NCBI GenBank assembly: GCA_963711065.1
Contig: CAVQCO010000009.1
Location: forward strand, 186,001 to 250,000
DNA: 64,000 nt
Direction of reading: 5' to 3'
Source: Bog-473 sp963711065
GTDB lineage: Bacteria; Actinomycetota; Acidimicrobiia; Acidimicrobiales; RAAP-2
A program made the translations under genes and the position numbers. The notes beneath the pieces are model-generated. The model was not told where the DNA came from. It did not search any database and saw only the letters and a program-made list of their open reading frames with translations. Of this stretch, positions 63,608 through 64,000 are shown piece after piece (the stretch's first letter is position 1; every line of letters begins with the position of its first letter).

Positions 63608-64000
63608 CCGCACCGACCGGACCGGCGGCCGGCGTCCACCTGCCCTGGGCCCAGGTGCCGGGGGAGGTGCAGGCGTGGGCGGCCGGCTTCGGCGGCGGCA
63701 CTCGGCCGCAGGCCGTGCGCGACGTCCCCGGCGGGTTCTCGCCGGGCGCCACTGCCGTCTTGGAGTGGTCCGGTCGCGCGGTGTTCGTGAAGGCCGTCGG
63801 GAGCGCGCTCAACCCGGAGTCCCCCGGAATGCACCGCAGGGAGGTGGCGGTGTCCGCCGCGCTGCCGCGCTCGCCGCGCTTCCCGCATCTCCTCGCGTCC
63901 TACGACGACGGGGACTGGGTGGCGCTCGCCTTCGATGCCGTCGTGGGTCGCCCGCCGCGCCATCCGTGGGAGACGGGTGAGCTGGCCACGGTCACCGACG
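63604..64000 (+). CDS. Phosphotransferase (APH)-like protein, N-terminal part
   Basis: GTG 63604 overlaps the preceding stop, and the frame is open to the window edge, giving 132 residues. The visible part resembles the N-lobe of aminoglycoside-phosphotransferase-like kinases: TAVLEWSGRAVFVKAVG contains the Lys that holds ATP, a helix with a Glu follows (HRREVAVSAAL), and WVALAFDAVVGRPPRHPW fits the hinge. The catalytic lobe is outside the window, so activity cannot be judged. Confidence 0.7.
   Translation, partial: MTAPTGPAAGVHLPWAQVPGEVQAWAAGFGGGTRPQAVRDVPGGFSPGATAVLEWSGRAVFVKAVGSALNPESPGMHRREVAVSAALPRSPRFPHLLASYDDGDWVALAFDAVVGRPPRHPWETGELATVTD

Overview
The window is a high-GC chromosomal segment of an actinobacterium. 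GTG starts, 4-bp stop/start overlaps, F420-type oxidoreductases, a mycobacterial-type CYP51 gene set and a recA interrupted by an intein all point that way. A member of Acidimicrobiia or a neighbouring uncultured actinobacterial class is my best guess; no rRNA or other marker fixes it.

Region 1 (1-16.7 kb) is a loose set of accessory genes: the end of an FtsX-type ABC permease with its ATPase, a CBS-domain protein, a family I CoA-transferase, a sulfatase, an Nramp-related metal transporter with a long leader carrying a proline-rich upstream ORF, a DHA2 drug exporter, a ClC channel, a branched-chain-type substrate-binding protein broken by a frameshift, a TetR regulator, an unrecognised 411-aa protein and a flippase-like membrane protein broken by two frameshifts. 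Two small gene relics (8669-8779 and 12127-12231) add to the impression of turnover here.

Region 2 (16946-25480) is an integrated element of about 8.5 kb in a tRNA-Ser(GCT) gene. A 42-bp direct repeat of the 5' half of the tRNA bounds it, an integrase lies beside the intact tRNA, and short arm-like repeats lie inside both ends. Nested within is a complete RIT-type element: three overlapping tyrosine recombinase genes between perfect 32-bp inverted repeats. The remaining cargo is one large cyclase-like/ATPase regulator.

Region 3 (25.4-46 kb) is the conserved rimO-pgsA-cinA...recA locus. Between cinA and recA lie an OmpR-type two-component system, a GT2-GtrA and GT39 glycosyltransferase pair, a macrodomain protein and two paralogous secreted proteins. 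Three-fold 11-bp repeats occur upstream of both the two-component operon and the glycosyltransferase operon, which suggests one regulon. recA has a SOS box and a LAGLIDADG intein. After it come a methyltransferase, a DUF3048 lipoprotein, a Tat-exported DMFase-like protein, a hexapeptide acyltransferase, serB and a hemolysin III-type membrane protein.

Region 4 (46-56.4 kb) is a divergent catabolic/P450 cluster. Leftward: CoA-transferase, amidohydrolase, LLM oxidoreductase, enoyl-CoA hydratase, carboxymuconolactone decarboxylase-like protein and a hydroxyisobutyrate-dehydrogenase-like protein. Rightward: TetR, P450, SDR, CYP51, 3Fe-4S ferredoxin and a SnoaL-like protein. A 20-bp perfect palindrome lies between the two arms. 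The order closely resembles the mycobacterial CYP51 neighbourhood.

Region 5 (56.4-64 kb) holds a secreted TAP-like hydrolase, a small monooxygenase-like protein, a Tat-exported GH78 rhamnosidase, an NHL-repeat protein, a dienelactone hydrolase, a small conserved protein and the start of a phosphotransferase-like gene that runs off the edge.
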